Source: Phoronis australis
Lineage: Eukaryota > Phoronida > Phoronidae
Assembly (NCBI GenBank): GCA_002633005.1
Contig: NMRA01000012.1
Span: 1,020,730 to 1,080,729 of the forward strand
Direction: 5' to 3'
DNA: 60,000 nucleotides
In this document: positions 12,585 to 25,000 of the stretch, in pieces
Numbering within the stretch: the first letter of the stretch is position 1
How the letters are laid out: every line of letters starts with the position of its first letter
Notes under the pieces: generated by a model
What the model saw: the letters and a program-made list of their open reading frames with translations, nothing else
Database searches by the model: none
What the model was told of the DNA's origin: nothing
Program-made: the position numbers and the translations under genes

Positions 12585-12665
12585 GGGTAACCGAGTACGC
12601 AGTCGAACCCGGGACTCTGGAATTGCTGGTCGCCGACTTTAACCATAGACCACTACACCACGTCA
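12585..12665 (-). mobile_element. tRNA-derived SINE-like sequence
   Basis: On the minus strand an A-box-like TGGTGTAGTGG (12660-12650) is followed about 40 nt later by a B-box-like GGGTTCGACTGC (ending near 12599). This spacing is that of an RNA polymerase III internal promoter, and the A box looks like tRNA-Glu/Asp/Gly. No closed acceptor stem is seen, so an intact tRNA gene is unlikely. It begins just after the last polyadenylation signal of the upstream gene. Confidence 0.6.
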
Positions 12666-13198
12666 TGAAGTGTGAAAATAGAATACTTAAATGAGCACGC
12701 GCAATAATCGCACGTTCAACAAACCGCATTGTACTGTACTTATACGCTCCGAAAAATAAGACACATAATTTCCATAAAAATGATATCTTAATTCAGTGAA
12801 ATTTTTCTCTCATGTCCTCTTACTTGTAAATCACCGATCTCCAGTTTGAATGCGGGTATCGTGTCGTCAGGATCTTTGACTTGAGAATTATATTCAGTTA
12901 CCAGTGGTAACCTACTTTAGCAGACGATAATTTCCCGGTCGAAGCCTAGTGTGTAAAAAACGTGTTTTAAGCTATAATACTTGCTTAACCTTAATTTAGA
13001 GATTCACTTCATTTCTATGTTGTTTAAATTTCCAATTGGTTTTGAGTAAAAGTATTATTTGACAAAAATAGCTCGGCTTTTCTTAAAAGGTCACGACCTC
13101 CGACCCCGGGCCTCTGACATAGAAAGTAGTTACAAAGCCGAGGCGAGTCGAGAAAGGTAGATCGATTCATTGCAATGTTTCTCGTTTAGTATGTGGTA

Positions 13199-13370
13199 TA
13201 AATAGATTATTGCATGTTCTCAGTCGTTATCCCCCTTATCTAGAGCCCTCGTGGATTTTGGAGAATTATCACCCTCGGGGCTAACGCCCCTCGGGCGATA
13301 ATTCTCCAAAATCCACTCGGGCTCTAGATAACGGGGGATAACGACTTCGCCATGTAATAATCTATATTTA
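13199..13370. mobile_element. Fold-back MITE, about 172 bp
   Basis: The left arm starts AAATAGATTATTGCATG and runs through GTTATCCCCC, TCTAGAGCCC and GGATTTTGGAGAATTATC. The right arm from GATAATTCTCCAAAATCC returns the same order in reverse complement to CATGTAATAATCTATATTT. Arms of about 72 nt match at roughly 90%. The 26-nt centre is itself nearly palindromic. The satellite array begins immediately after it. Confidence 0.85.
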
Positions 13371-13376
13371 TTTATT

Positions 13377-14570
13377 ATGCGTCCACATATTTATATGTGG
13401 TCGCATTAAGCCGTCATCTTCGTCCGTCTGGCGTCCGCTGCTCTATCTCCAAAACCCTTTGACATAAGTTCATGAAATTTGGCACATATGTTCCGTTCAT
13501 GAATGGGACGGCATGAGCGAACTTTCGAAGGGATCCGTCTACCGGTGTGCCCCCTAGTGGCAATTTTAGTTTTTTACGCTTACCTTTATATCTTCAAAAG
13601 TCCTGAACGGATTTTTATGAAATTTGGTATGTTGGCACCTATTAGTGAGATGATGCTATCCTCCCGTTTTCGGATGGATTCGATGTAGTTTGCGCCACCT
13701 AGTGGCCATTTTTACTGTTTTCAAGTCTGTTTTTTGCGTCCAACCCCTCTATCAACTAAACCGCTCAAAGGATGATTGTGAAAATTGGCATGTATGTGCT
13801 TACTAATAAAGAGGACGGTCGACGATGATTTTCCGACGATTTCGACTAATGTGGCGCCTCCTAGTGGCAGTTTTGTTTTTGTTGCGCCTGTGGCTGTATC
13901 TCCTAAACCGTTCGCAGGATCTTTACTTAATTTAGCAAGTGTATTTAGGTGATGTTGACTACGGATGATGACGACTTTCAGACAGATCTGACTACTGCTG
14001 TGTCCCCTAGTGGCAATTTTAGTTTTTTACGTTTAACTCAGTATCTTCAAAGGTCCTCAACAAATTTTCATAAAATTTTAAATATAGGCATCTATTGGGT
14101 GTGATGATGCTATCTGCCTGTTTTTGGATGGAATCGAGGTATTTTGCACCACCTAGTGGCCACTTTTGCTGTTTTCAAATCTTGTTTTTGGTGTCCATCC
14201 CTGTATCAACCAAATCACTTGAAAATTGGCAAAAATGTTCTCAGTGTGAAGACGACCTTTGATGATGGTGACTGATTACTGTGGCGCCTCCTAGTGGTAG
14301 TTTTGTTTTGCGCCCACAGTTGTATCTCTTAAACCCACTGCTGGATCTTTACTAAATTTAGTAAGTGTATTTATATGAAGATAACAACAGACGACGACCA
14401 CTTTCAGGCGGATCCAACGGACACTGTGCCCACTAGTGCCAATTTCATTTTATTCTGTTTTCCTTTGTTTCTCTGAAGTTCCTTGACAAATTTTTATGAA
14501 ATATGGCATGTTCCTGTTTTTGGATGGATTGTATGTTTTTGTGCCATCTAGTTTCCATTTTTATGATACA
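13377..14570. repeat. Satellite-like array, about 145-bp units in trimers of about 435 bp
   Basis: A CCTAGTGG core, followed in most copies by a T-rich stretch, recurs at 13553, 13698, 13860, 14006, 14152, 14290, about 14432 and about 14547. The steps are 145, 162, 146, 146, 138, 142 and 115 bp. Units three apart are most alike. For example 13551 and 14004 share CCCCTAGTGGCAATTTTAG, and 13857 and 14287 share GCGCCTCCTAGTGG, so the array is a higher-order repeat of three unit types. The first units are preserved best and the last are degraded. Short open frames inside it are not genes. Confidence 0.85.
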
Positions 14571-16034
14571 AATAAATAACCCTAAAAGCACACCATTTGC
14601 AATGCATTCGTGGGCGCATTTCAACGCTCCGCGTTGCTCTTGTATAGTAATTGGTGACTGGGAAGGTCGAAGAGCAAGGACAAAGGTCTACTCATATTCA
14701 TATATTTAGTTCCCTTCCGCCCCCTCCGGTCCCCTCAACTTAGTGAACTGCTCATGGGGCGCGGGAAATCTGCACTACGTGCGGCAAAGATGGATACAGG
14801 CCATGGAAATATAGTTGGTTTTCGGTGATAGTCTTGGGGCAAGTAATAGTCTATTGCATTACAGGCATTTTAATGTCTGTTCAACGGTTAGCCACTGACA
14901 TCTTACGCCAGCTGTACATTTACTACGGAACTATTCTTCAAGGCGAATAATGTAAAACTCAGGGCGTTCACAAACTAAGCATTTCGCCCAGCCACTAAAC
15001 TAACTTCACATGGGTCGTCATGCCTTGGGCATACTTAGCTCGTGGGCGGGCGTGTGACAAACTGAAGACGTTTAAGAATTTGATACTGTTGTCGTGCCTA
15101 TTCTGAAAGCGCGCGTAATACTATATGTGATAAAAATTAATTTAAGTAAAACTTGTTGCTCATTTTAGTCACACATTTTGCCTGAAACTCCTTCACTTCC
15201 AGTTTCGAAAATAGGCATCGCCAGGTGCATAGCTTCGCACGGTCTATACATGTACACTAAACTGCGTAAATAGCGTCACTTGGCGGAAACACTGCACTTG
15301 ACCGCTGTGTCCATTGTAAATATTTGTTTATTTTATAATCTTTTTCATAGAATATCAATACGTTATGTACATGTTATGCCTGACTTGTATTGCGCACTAA
15401 AATACATCTTAAGACGTTATCAATTCGCAGGACTGCCGCTCATAAGGGTTCTTTTTGACGATCAGTTTTCTTAAACCATTAAAAGGACAAAATTCGCTAC
15501 TAATTGGCGTTATCCTTCATAATTCCCTACAGAAAGGTTTACACACTTTGGGAGTTCGAAACTGGTTAAAAAAACTTCCTTTTTTCAACTGCAGAGGGTT
15601 TTTAATATTATCTATGTTTATAAACTTAAATAATGCCAAACTATTTACTTATTTTAGACAGCATTACAACACTGTTTGTACCGGCCTTAATTTTGTGATA
15701 AAATCCAAAAGCCGAAGAATTCTCACGAAAGGGTTACTTGGTTCATGGAATCTTGATCTGCCAATGTTTAGTGCTTCTGGAACCAAACTGTAAAACGAAA
15801 GCTGGAGGCTGCCTGCAGCCACTTTCTGCTTGGTTAAGTATATCGTTTTCCAGTTGCACCTCCGGGCAAAAATATAATTGAGTACCCCCCAGGGATATAA
15901 ACCCAATAAACCATTTACCCTTACAAAACCCTTGTGTGGCCGTATTAGAATAGGCGGCTGGCCGGGATAGACATACACTTCAAGGTGCGCGGTCAGAGTT
16001 CACACCAAACGTAACAAACTGCGTACGTCAGTCC
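14571..16034. other. Intergenic upstream region of the SLC6 gene
   Basis: I see no gene here. The 15664-15978 minus frame lies in a repeat-like stretch containing GAGTACCCCCCAGGGATATA near 15880. A related GGGGGGTACTTACATA occurs near 22390, so this may be an interspersed repeat. The SLC6 promoter is expected just upstream of 16035, but no convincing TATA box is visible. Confidence 0.4.
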
Positions 16035-19000
16035 ATGATGGCCACTTTGGATATGCGGAACGCGTCTTATAGGAAGGCATTAGAAGTTGACCTTGCACAA
16101 AGTAAAGTGGCAACCAACAGTCCCATGGTAAGTGCATGAATCTTACCACCTGTGGCTTCGCGCGCAATAGTTGACGAGCTGGGGGCCGTCCGACAGTCGA
16201 GCTTGAATTTTACGAGAGGCTGAATAGTTTAGAGGCTCGAACCCGACCCGCGGTTGTTATGGAATTGTTGGTCTGATGTACTATTTAAGGCCTAAACCCG
16301 CCAAGGTGAGTAAAAACTAACTTAGGCCACTTGTTTCTGTCTCAGATATATCTAGTCTATCTGAGTTTCTATTAAACTGGGCCCAATCACGGTGGCTGTC
16401 ATCACTCGGGCTGTGAAGAGTTTCTGTAGTCAAGGCTCATAGGTCAATTGTAAATGAGCCTATCAAGCCCTACTTTAATCTGAGTGATCGATGAACAGTT
16501 GAGTGCAGTTTTTATGACGATGACCTATATCAAAACTTTTTTGCCAAATCGCCAGGTGTTATAACACTTTAAACGGATGGCTTTAGCCAAAGAAGAATTG
16601 TTCCACTACCTATGATAGATGCGTAAGATATTCGATTGGAAAAACTTGCTGGGGAGCTGAAATACTATCCAACTTCTACGTCAGCCAGTCATTATGCCTA
16701 CATCGCACGGCATGTCAAATCCACCCCCGTCCCTTGTTTACTTATTCGACTGACCGTATCGCAGTTTTTTGTCGAAATTATGGTATTTTTTAGCCCGGGT
16801 TATATTTTAAGCCGAGCAAACCGATGTCCTTTACGCGTGTGACCCGACGTTATCGGAGTACCGACCTCTTAGCGACAGTTATATTTGTTTAACAAAGATT
16901 ACCATTGGCGACGCATGATACAGGAATCTGTCTCATTTATCTCGAGGCCTAGACAAGTGGTAAATCATACAAGTCTACCTAAAAGTTTCTCTCACATTTT
17001 ATCACTACAGCGAAGTGGTGTTTCAGTTTCCGTCGGCATTTCATCGAATTACGAGGCTACATTTCCCTTCGAAGTTCGGTATGGATCGACTAAAGTGAAG
17101 ACGTTTCGTTCTCGAGATGTTTTCCTAAAGATGTTTAAACTTTTTCCTTGAACAATTCGGGCATATGTTAAATTCATTTTCTGGAAAGTCTATCCCCAAG
17201 AATGTAGCCCACACGGAAACAAAGGTTCCCTGGCCTTTTCGGGTCACTTCTGAGGTCATGGTACAACGTCACCCCTTCAAATGCAGTCACTCGAAGGCTA
17301 ATTACGTCTTTGACTTAGGCGAGAGGCACTTGAAGCTGTTAATATTGTGCCAAAGTTAAGTGATTTCACAATCGTGCAGGCAGTCGCAAGGCAAACTCAT
17401 GGGGTGATCCTGTTCATTTTATAGATCATAAGGTGTTAGTTGAATGGCAGGTTCATCCTTGTTTTTCTTTTGCTTAGCATCGTTTTCTCTCCTTTTATAT
17501 TTTCACTTTTTGTCAGAATTAAGCTATTGAATACAGGTATTTTAGAAATGTGTTTTCGTATATGTTTTCTAAAACATTGAACTTAATTTGTCTCCGTGGC
17601 CTGTGATTATAACGGTGTTATATCATAGAATCACTCGTGATGCGATTGCATATGTATGTACTCGTTGTTCAACATAATTTTTTTTCTTTCTCGCCCCTCA
17701 GTTTTGGAAATAGGTGCTTCGCAGCGCATTTCAGTATTAGAAACACCAAATTTCAACGTAAACTGAGTGGACTATTTACAGGGTTCACGTCGTCACCATT
17801 TTGTTAATGCAGTTAATTTTAATTTTATTAGGTAAGAGAAAATACGTCATCTCAGCAGTCTCCAACAGTTAGTATGTCGTACGAATTGGAGTTGGACCAA
17901 ATTGGTGCTGGTGAAATAAACCGAGCCTTAACGTCGGATGGTGAGATATCAGACTTGAGCTTTTCAAACTCTGGCAAAGTGACAGAAAGAGAGCCTAATG
18001 GAAACTCGCAACGAGCAGACGCACAGAATATGATTGATGTAAATCGAACTTTCCCGAAATCCGACTGTGAGATTGTGTTGACAGAGCGCAAATTTTCTAC
18101 GACCAGTGGTGGAGAATATGGAGGTAGTGAACCCCCTCCCGATGAGCGGCAAACGTGGGGCAAGAAAATGGACTTTTTATTATCCATCATTGGCTTTGCT
18201 GTAGATCTAGCAAACGTGTGGAGATTTCCATACCTGTGTTACAGAAATGGTGGGGGTAAGTGCACAACTTTTGTGGGTTCTTTTGTAATTCTTGAAAATT
18301 TTATTTCTTTGAAAAACATAATGATTTTCATTAGATGTGGCACAACGAGCGAAAGTGCGACTAATCAGCTAGCTTATAATAAGTCAAAAGGCACCAGTTG
18401 TCAGTCTTGTGAGGAAAATCTATTCATTGATTCCAAAAGTTTTCGTCGCGGCCATGATTAATAAGCGCTCATGCTTGGTATTAAGCCACGTAAAAAGCGC
18501 CTGATCACGGAAACACTTTGATAGATTTTCAACGTTCTGTTATAATTTGAAGTAGCTATTATTCGCTTTGTACACTGTGTTCGCCAGTGACATGTCGACT
18601 CGTAGGTAGACCTTCTCAATTCGTTTTTCTTTCTTTGGAATTTTCTGTTCGGATACATTCGTCAGCGCTAAATAACGTGATCAGCTTATACACCTATTGC
18701 ATCATCAGTAATCGTCTCTCTGCACTGTTTCTCCACAAGAGACAACCTACTGGCCTAATGATGGCGCTGTACTGGCCCAGTACAAGTATACTGGCGTGAA
18801 TTCGGCACTAAATGAGCTGTACTGTGTGTCTGTGCTTCATTCGCCCTGTTCCGCAACCTTTTACTGGCCTAATACAACGCTGGTGTGCAAATCGTTATAT
18901 GGGCCAGCGCTGGCCTGCACCATTTGGCCGTTACTAAAGATAGTACAGGACCGCTACTAATGAGCGGCGCAGCACTGAAAAAAGTGGGAGGCTAAAGCCT

Positions 19001-22000
19001 CCTCACCCCCCCTGCGGTGCACCGCCTATGGACTATGTGCGGCGTAGCACTGACAAGAGTGGGGGCTAAAGCCTCCTCCCCCCCACCAGCCCCCTATGGT
19101 GCGCCGCCCATGGGGGTTGTAGCATCGCGTCATAGGCGGATTTAGGGGGGGGCCCGGGCCCCCCCCCCCTTGGCTGCCGCAAAAAANNNNNNNNNNNNNN
19201 NNNNNNNNNNNNNNNNNNNNNNNNNNNNNNNNNNNNNNNNNNNNNNNNNNNNNNNNNNNNNNNNNNNNNNNNNNNNNNNNNNNNNNNNNNNNNNNNNNNN
19301 NNNNNNNNNNNNNNNNNNNNNNNNNNNNNNNNNNNNNNNNNNNNNNNNNNNNNNNNNNNNNNNNNNNNNNNNNNNNNNNNNNNNNNNNNNNNNNNNNNNN
19401 NNNNNNNNNNNNNNNNNNNNNNNNNNNNNNNNNNNNNNNNNNNNNNNNNNNNNNNNNNNNNNNNNNNNNNNNNNNNNNNNNNNNNNNNNNNNNNNNNNNN
19501 NNNNNNNNNNNNNNNNNNNNNNNNNNNNNNNNNNNNNNNNNNNNNNNNNNNNNNNNNNNNNNNNNNNNNNNNNNNNNNNNNNNNNNNNNNNNNNNNNNNN
19601 NNNNNNNNNNNNNNNNNNNNNNNNNNNNNNNNNNNNNNNNNNNNNNNNNNNNNNNNNNNNNNNNNNNNNNNNNNNNNNNNNNNNNNNNNNNNNNNNNNNN
19701 NNNNNNNNNNNNNNNNNNNNNNNNNNNNNNNNNNNNNNNNNNNNNNNNNNNNNNNNNNNNNNNNNNNNNNNNNNNNNNNNNNNNNNNNNNNNNNNNNNNN
19801 NNNNNNNNNNNNNNNNNNNNNNNNNNNNNNNNNNNNNNNNNNNNNNNNNNNNNNNNNNNNNNNNNNNNNNNNNNNNNNNNNCCCCCCTCCCGACCTCCCC
19901 CCATTCGGTGCTATGCGCATCTACAATCGTGGTTCAGTTTGCGCAAATGGTTCCAACCGGACAAAATGTTGGGCCCCCCCCCTTGTGATATTCTAGATCC
20001 GCCACTGCGCGTGTTTAAGGCTACTACGTTTGGCCAACAATACACGTCTCGCAGGGAGTGTGACCGCACGTTCCCGGCAGAATAGCTAGTCACGTGACAC
20101 GTCTGCTGATCCTATGAGTCATTCCAATGTATTAAATGATTTAGCAAAAACGGTTGCTCGTAGACTTTTTTGTCGTTTGTGAAAAAAATATTACCCTTCC
20201 ATTAATAATGAGTTTTTACTTCTGTAATTCGGGCTTTTCATTTTACCTTAGGCCTACCGTGACAATTTTTCGCCAGGTGTTGTAGTTCACAAAAGTTCAC
20301 TGCTATTTTCGTGGGAACGTTTCAGTTTCGTGCTAATACACTCAAGAATCCTTCTCGCCACTTCGGGTTCAAATCAATCTATTTGAGGAGTTACGTACTG
20401 GGTGTTACTAAACAGGACTATTTGCAGGAGAGTAGCTATTCATGGTGACAACGAGGTTCACAATCAAAAATAGTTTAAAATCAATGAATATCAGAGCTGA
20501 GCTCCAGCGACGATTTTTCCGAAAAAGGTAAGATTACGCAAGACAATGCAAACTCACGTAAGTGAAAAACAGGTGTTTCGAGACTTCACTCGAAAATCAC
20601 CCGGGGTCAGCCAGCAGAATGCCCGTTACTGTTCGTCGAAGCTGGAATGTTGAATTGTGGAACCAATCTGTAAATAAAAACTCTATCTCTGCTTCATAAG
20701 CTACGATTTCCCACCGGAAGTGTCTCGCGAGTGTTTTGCCTGCACGGAACGCGCTTCAGGATAATTTATTTTTGGTGGAACTTACTTAATTTCGAATTGA
20801 TTTAATACGTTGCTGGTGCTATGTTTGATCTTATATGGTGGAACGCACGCTGGTGTAGCTTTAGATATGAAAATGGCGATTTTATCTTTGGTCTTGAAAA
20901 AATAAAACTTCTGACCACTGAACAACAGAAACAAAGTGCTATATCATTGATGAAACAGTTTCATCGGCCTCTCAAGAACTGAATATCTAGGTAGATGTCC
21001 GGCCAGCGTCCAGTTTGTCGGAACAAATTTGTAGACAAATGATTTAATCTGACCAAAAACCCGTTAACTTAAGCAGCTCTAGATTTTCATGAAATATATC
21101 CGTCGCCAATAATTGAGGTCTTAACAAGAAATTATTCCAGCCAACTACTCAAGAGCATTGAAATACCAGCTGACAAGTTCTACTCGCAGAGTAAAAAGTT
21201 GACTCACACTGTGACGTAAGTCCTGAAACTACAGCCGATACCTTTATTCAGAAAAAAACGAACATTAAAATAGCTTGAGGCGTTGTTGCAAATGACTCCA
21301 ACAGTCTATGCGTTTGTTAGATTCAACTTGGCGAAATAGTTCTCTTTCAGTTTACCCGAGAAAGCAGAGCTATTTCAAAACGTTTGTTTTGCGGCTTGAG
21401 AAATTGCAATTCTTGATTTGATACAAAAATGATTTTGAAACATCCAACGGCTTGGGTAAAGCAACTTCCGTGGAAAAACGTGTTGACAAAATATTTAAAT
21501 CATTGGCGAAATAAAATCGCCTCCATGAAATGTCCTTTTTATTCAGTCAGATGTTCTTGACACTTTCACAGCACCTGTTAACGGCACATTCGTTATTGAA
21601 TTTCTACCCAAAATTTCAAAAGCTCTCAATGGCTAAAAAGTTTTGTCAATTTTCATCAATTTATTTTGGGAAAAATTGTAATGTAGTTTTATTGATAACT
21701 AAAAGTATAGCCATGAGCTCGTTACAAGTAATTTGAAGAATTTTTTCACTTCATTTCGATTGAAAATTTCAACGCAATTGTAAAATGCAAATACGTACAT
21801 GGCCTTTAATATACGAAAATTAATATTTCCATTTTAGTACAGTTTCTCGATTGTAATTGATGGAAAGTTTGACGTTTAAGAAATGCTATAAAAATTACGT
21901 CCTGTTGACTAGAGTTCATGGAAACAGAGATTGTGACGTTCCTTGTATTGTCGCGACATATGTCGAACATAAACACATCATGATGTTCCAGGTGCCTTTC

Positions 22001-25000
22001 TCATCCCGTACTTCATGATGCTCATATTCGGCGCAGCTCCACTCTTCTACATGGAACTCCTCCTGGGTCAGTTTCACCGGGAAGGTGCGGTCACCTTGTG
22101 GAAAATTGCTCCTCTTTTCAAAGGTAGAACACGATTTTGTTGTTGCCTTCTAGTAACACGTAGTCAGTGCGGGTACAATTCAACAGTGTTTACTTTCAGA
22201 AGCGCCTATGTATAGGTTATGAGTTTTGTATTCATAATTATTTTGTTTTAGCATTCCACTTACTAATGCTGCCGAAAACCACTCGGTTGCACGATAATTA
22301 GTCTCGCTTATTACTATTTTACCACAAAACAAAAATACGGTAAAACGAGTTTTTACAACCTTTAAGGTGCATTGTATCTTCTTTCCGAGGGGGGTACTTA
22401 CATAGGTGGGGTATAAGAGAAATGACGACCAGGTTGGTGATCTTTTCAAAGCCAGATTTACAACAAAGGGGTGCTTTCTAATTTCCTATGGGTTCACAGT
22501 ATAGGCTGGGAATGCTAAAAAGGGTTAGTTTTTGCAACAATCACCGCAGAAGAATTTAATATTATCTTTAGAAACGTTGTGTTAAAAAGTTCAAGCTGCT
22601 GTCCAGCGGGCAATAAATAGAATTTATAAACAATCAATAAGTCTTTTCTAGGTTTAACTCTGCACAAAAAGAGTACTGTTACGGGAACAAATCTAAAACA
22701 CTGCTCGACATTTTTATGGAAGTTCACTCTTAACGGGTCTGCATACTAATTTCCCAGCTGGCACATCCCCGCCAACAAGTGTTGGAGTGTCACAGTAAAA
22801 AAACAACATTGTGATAAAACACAAACTCGCATTTTACCTCCAATAATTTCGCATGCCATACGCCGTCATGCAGTCGTGTACTTACATACAGGAAACAATA
22901 TAAATCTTTGCTGGATTTACTTGAGAAAATTAAGCAATGTTTTCGTTAATTTCGCCAGTTTTGACTGATAATCTCTGTCGATATGTTGTGAACTTGTGTG
23001 TGACGGCCTATGTCATCAAAATAACACAGACGAAGGAACAGTGATTACTCCGGCCGGACCACTGAACCACAAATGATCATGTGACCTGTTAAGAACACAA
23101 AATCCGATGGACGGACCCAGGAAATATAACGGTCGATTATTAAATCCATCTGCAGGCCTATGTATTCGGCTGGTGTGGTCACTGAATCTGATAGTAAAAG
23201 GCATAAGTGGTTTATGAATTTTCGGTTCGGCCACTAGCGATGAGCACTGGGTGCGGTAGGCTTGTAGGATTTTTTAGTAGTCACCCAGTGCTGTATTACT
23301 TACTAATTTAAAGACAAGTATAAGCCCAAGAGCGTGTACAGCCTGAGATGGTTGTTTATACTGGGGTGTGAATTGATGAATGTGTTTCATTGGCAAGTGG
23401 TTGTTTGTTTGGATTGTGCGCCGGCCAGAAAATACAATTTCATAAGTTCCAGAATAATACGCGACATTAACTTTTCTGTGAATGTAGGTCTGCCATAGTG
23501 CCATGGTTGGTCTGCAGCTCATAGGCGTGCTTCTTACTGGTTCAAACTTCTATCTTAGCAGGAAAAACAAATAAGATACAAGGCACCTTTCTTCTCCAAC
23601 AATGTCAATGATGATTAATTGAAATTTACGTTACCCTTTGCCCTTGTTAGAATTTCCAATCGGATGTGAACGTTATTTGTACATGTGCTAACTTTAGTCA
23701 TACGCCCAATCATTCTCCAGTTTTGAATAAATAGACAACTAAAATGGACCGCATTACTGCACCGGTTTTCAAAGAACACAAACTCATTTTAAGATGTATT
23801 TTTTGAAAAACACATGTGACATTGTAAGTTTGGCGCTCTGAGGTATTTTCCTACAGATCATAATGTATATTTTGAACTCACTTTTTCATACACGGGAATG
23901 TTTTTGGTTCAAGTAGAAGACGCAAGAACACGATTATTACCTACTTAGGTTGAGCCTGATTAAGAAATACTCCGTAAACCCGCTTTGTCAATTTTGTACA
24001 CTTTTTAGAAGCTGCATGACGAAAAGCGCCGGTGCCGAGTGTATAGTTGGAAAATCAATATGCTACTGAAATCACCGTATCATATCTACGTAAGGCATAC
24101 TGCGTCTACGTGCTTCAAAGCTCCGTTATTCCACTGTTCGGCTAGAAAAATATTTGCGAGTTCAATGAGACATTACTACAGTTCGTTTTCAGGCATTGGA
24201 TGGGGAGTTGTGCTCATATCATTCACGGTAGCTACATACTACAACGTGATCATTGGTTGGGCATTTTACTACCTGTTCACATCCTTCTCGGCCACCTTGC
24301 CGTGGTCAGGCTGTGGCAACGAATGGAACACGTGTTATTGCTGGGACGGAAATGACAACGTCACCGAGTGCAATAATATGACCGTCAACTCTTCTACTGG
24401 GATATCAGCATCGGCGGAATATTTTGAGTAGGTACTTCAAGTAACTACGCAGATCACGTATCGTGTTTTTACGGTAATAGGATCTCGCTGTGATTTAATT
24501 GAGTTTAATCTTCATAAACAGGTTATTTTCATTCAAACCGTGTTCTTATAATAGTGACAAAAAGAGTGCAGGTGGCCTGATGCCTTTTGCGGTACATTAG
24601 GCGTGCTGGGCCCATTACACTAATCGCCCGAGACAAGGCCCAGCATCTATTCTCCGAACTCGAATTGCTGATAATGTTTGCCATTTTAGTACAAAGTTAA
24701 GTCTCTTATCTTATTTTATTTTTCTATGCCCCTCTGTATGATACTTTACGTGAATGAATGTTCAATGTTTAAGTTAGATCGCATGAGTCTAAACTGAACT
24801 TAGTTTCAAAGTGTGAGTTATATGAAAAGTTCTTGTCATGTTTTTCCTTCTTTTTGTCTGAACATTAACCGTTTACTAGTCAGAGTCATTGCTATATGTT
24901 TTAACATACAGCAATGACATTTAAAAATGTCTTGCGTAAAGATACAAGGACTAAGGCGGTTTCCAGGCTGGGTTCCATATATTTGTGATTATCTCAAAAA

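Noticed and set aside
12585-12665. Functional tRNA gene
   Set aside because: A- and B-box-like segments are present, but acceptor and anticodon stems do not close, so it is called SINE-like instead.
15664-15978. 104-codon minus-strand frame upstream of the SLC6 gene
   Set aside because: No recognisable domain. It lies in repeat-like sequence whose GAGTACCCCCC part recurs near 22390, and no splice partners were found.
17852-18190. 112-codon minus-strand frame
   Set aside because: It is the shadow of the SLC6 N-terminal exon.
19026-19988. Frames of 270-290 codons across the gap
   Set aside because: They consist almost entirely of N translated as X and carry no information.
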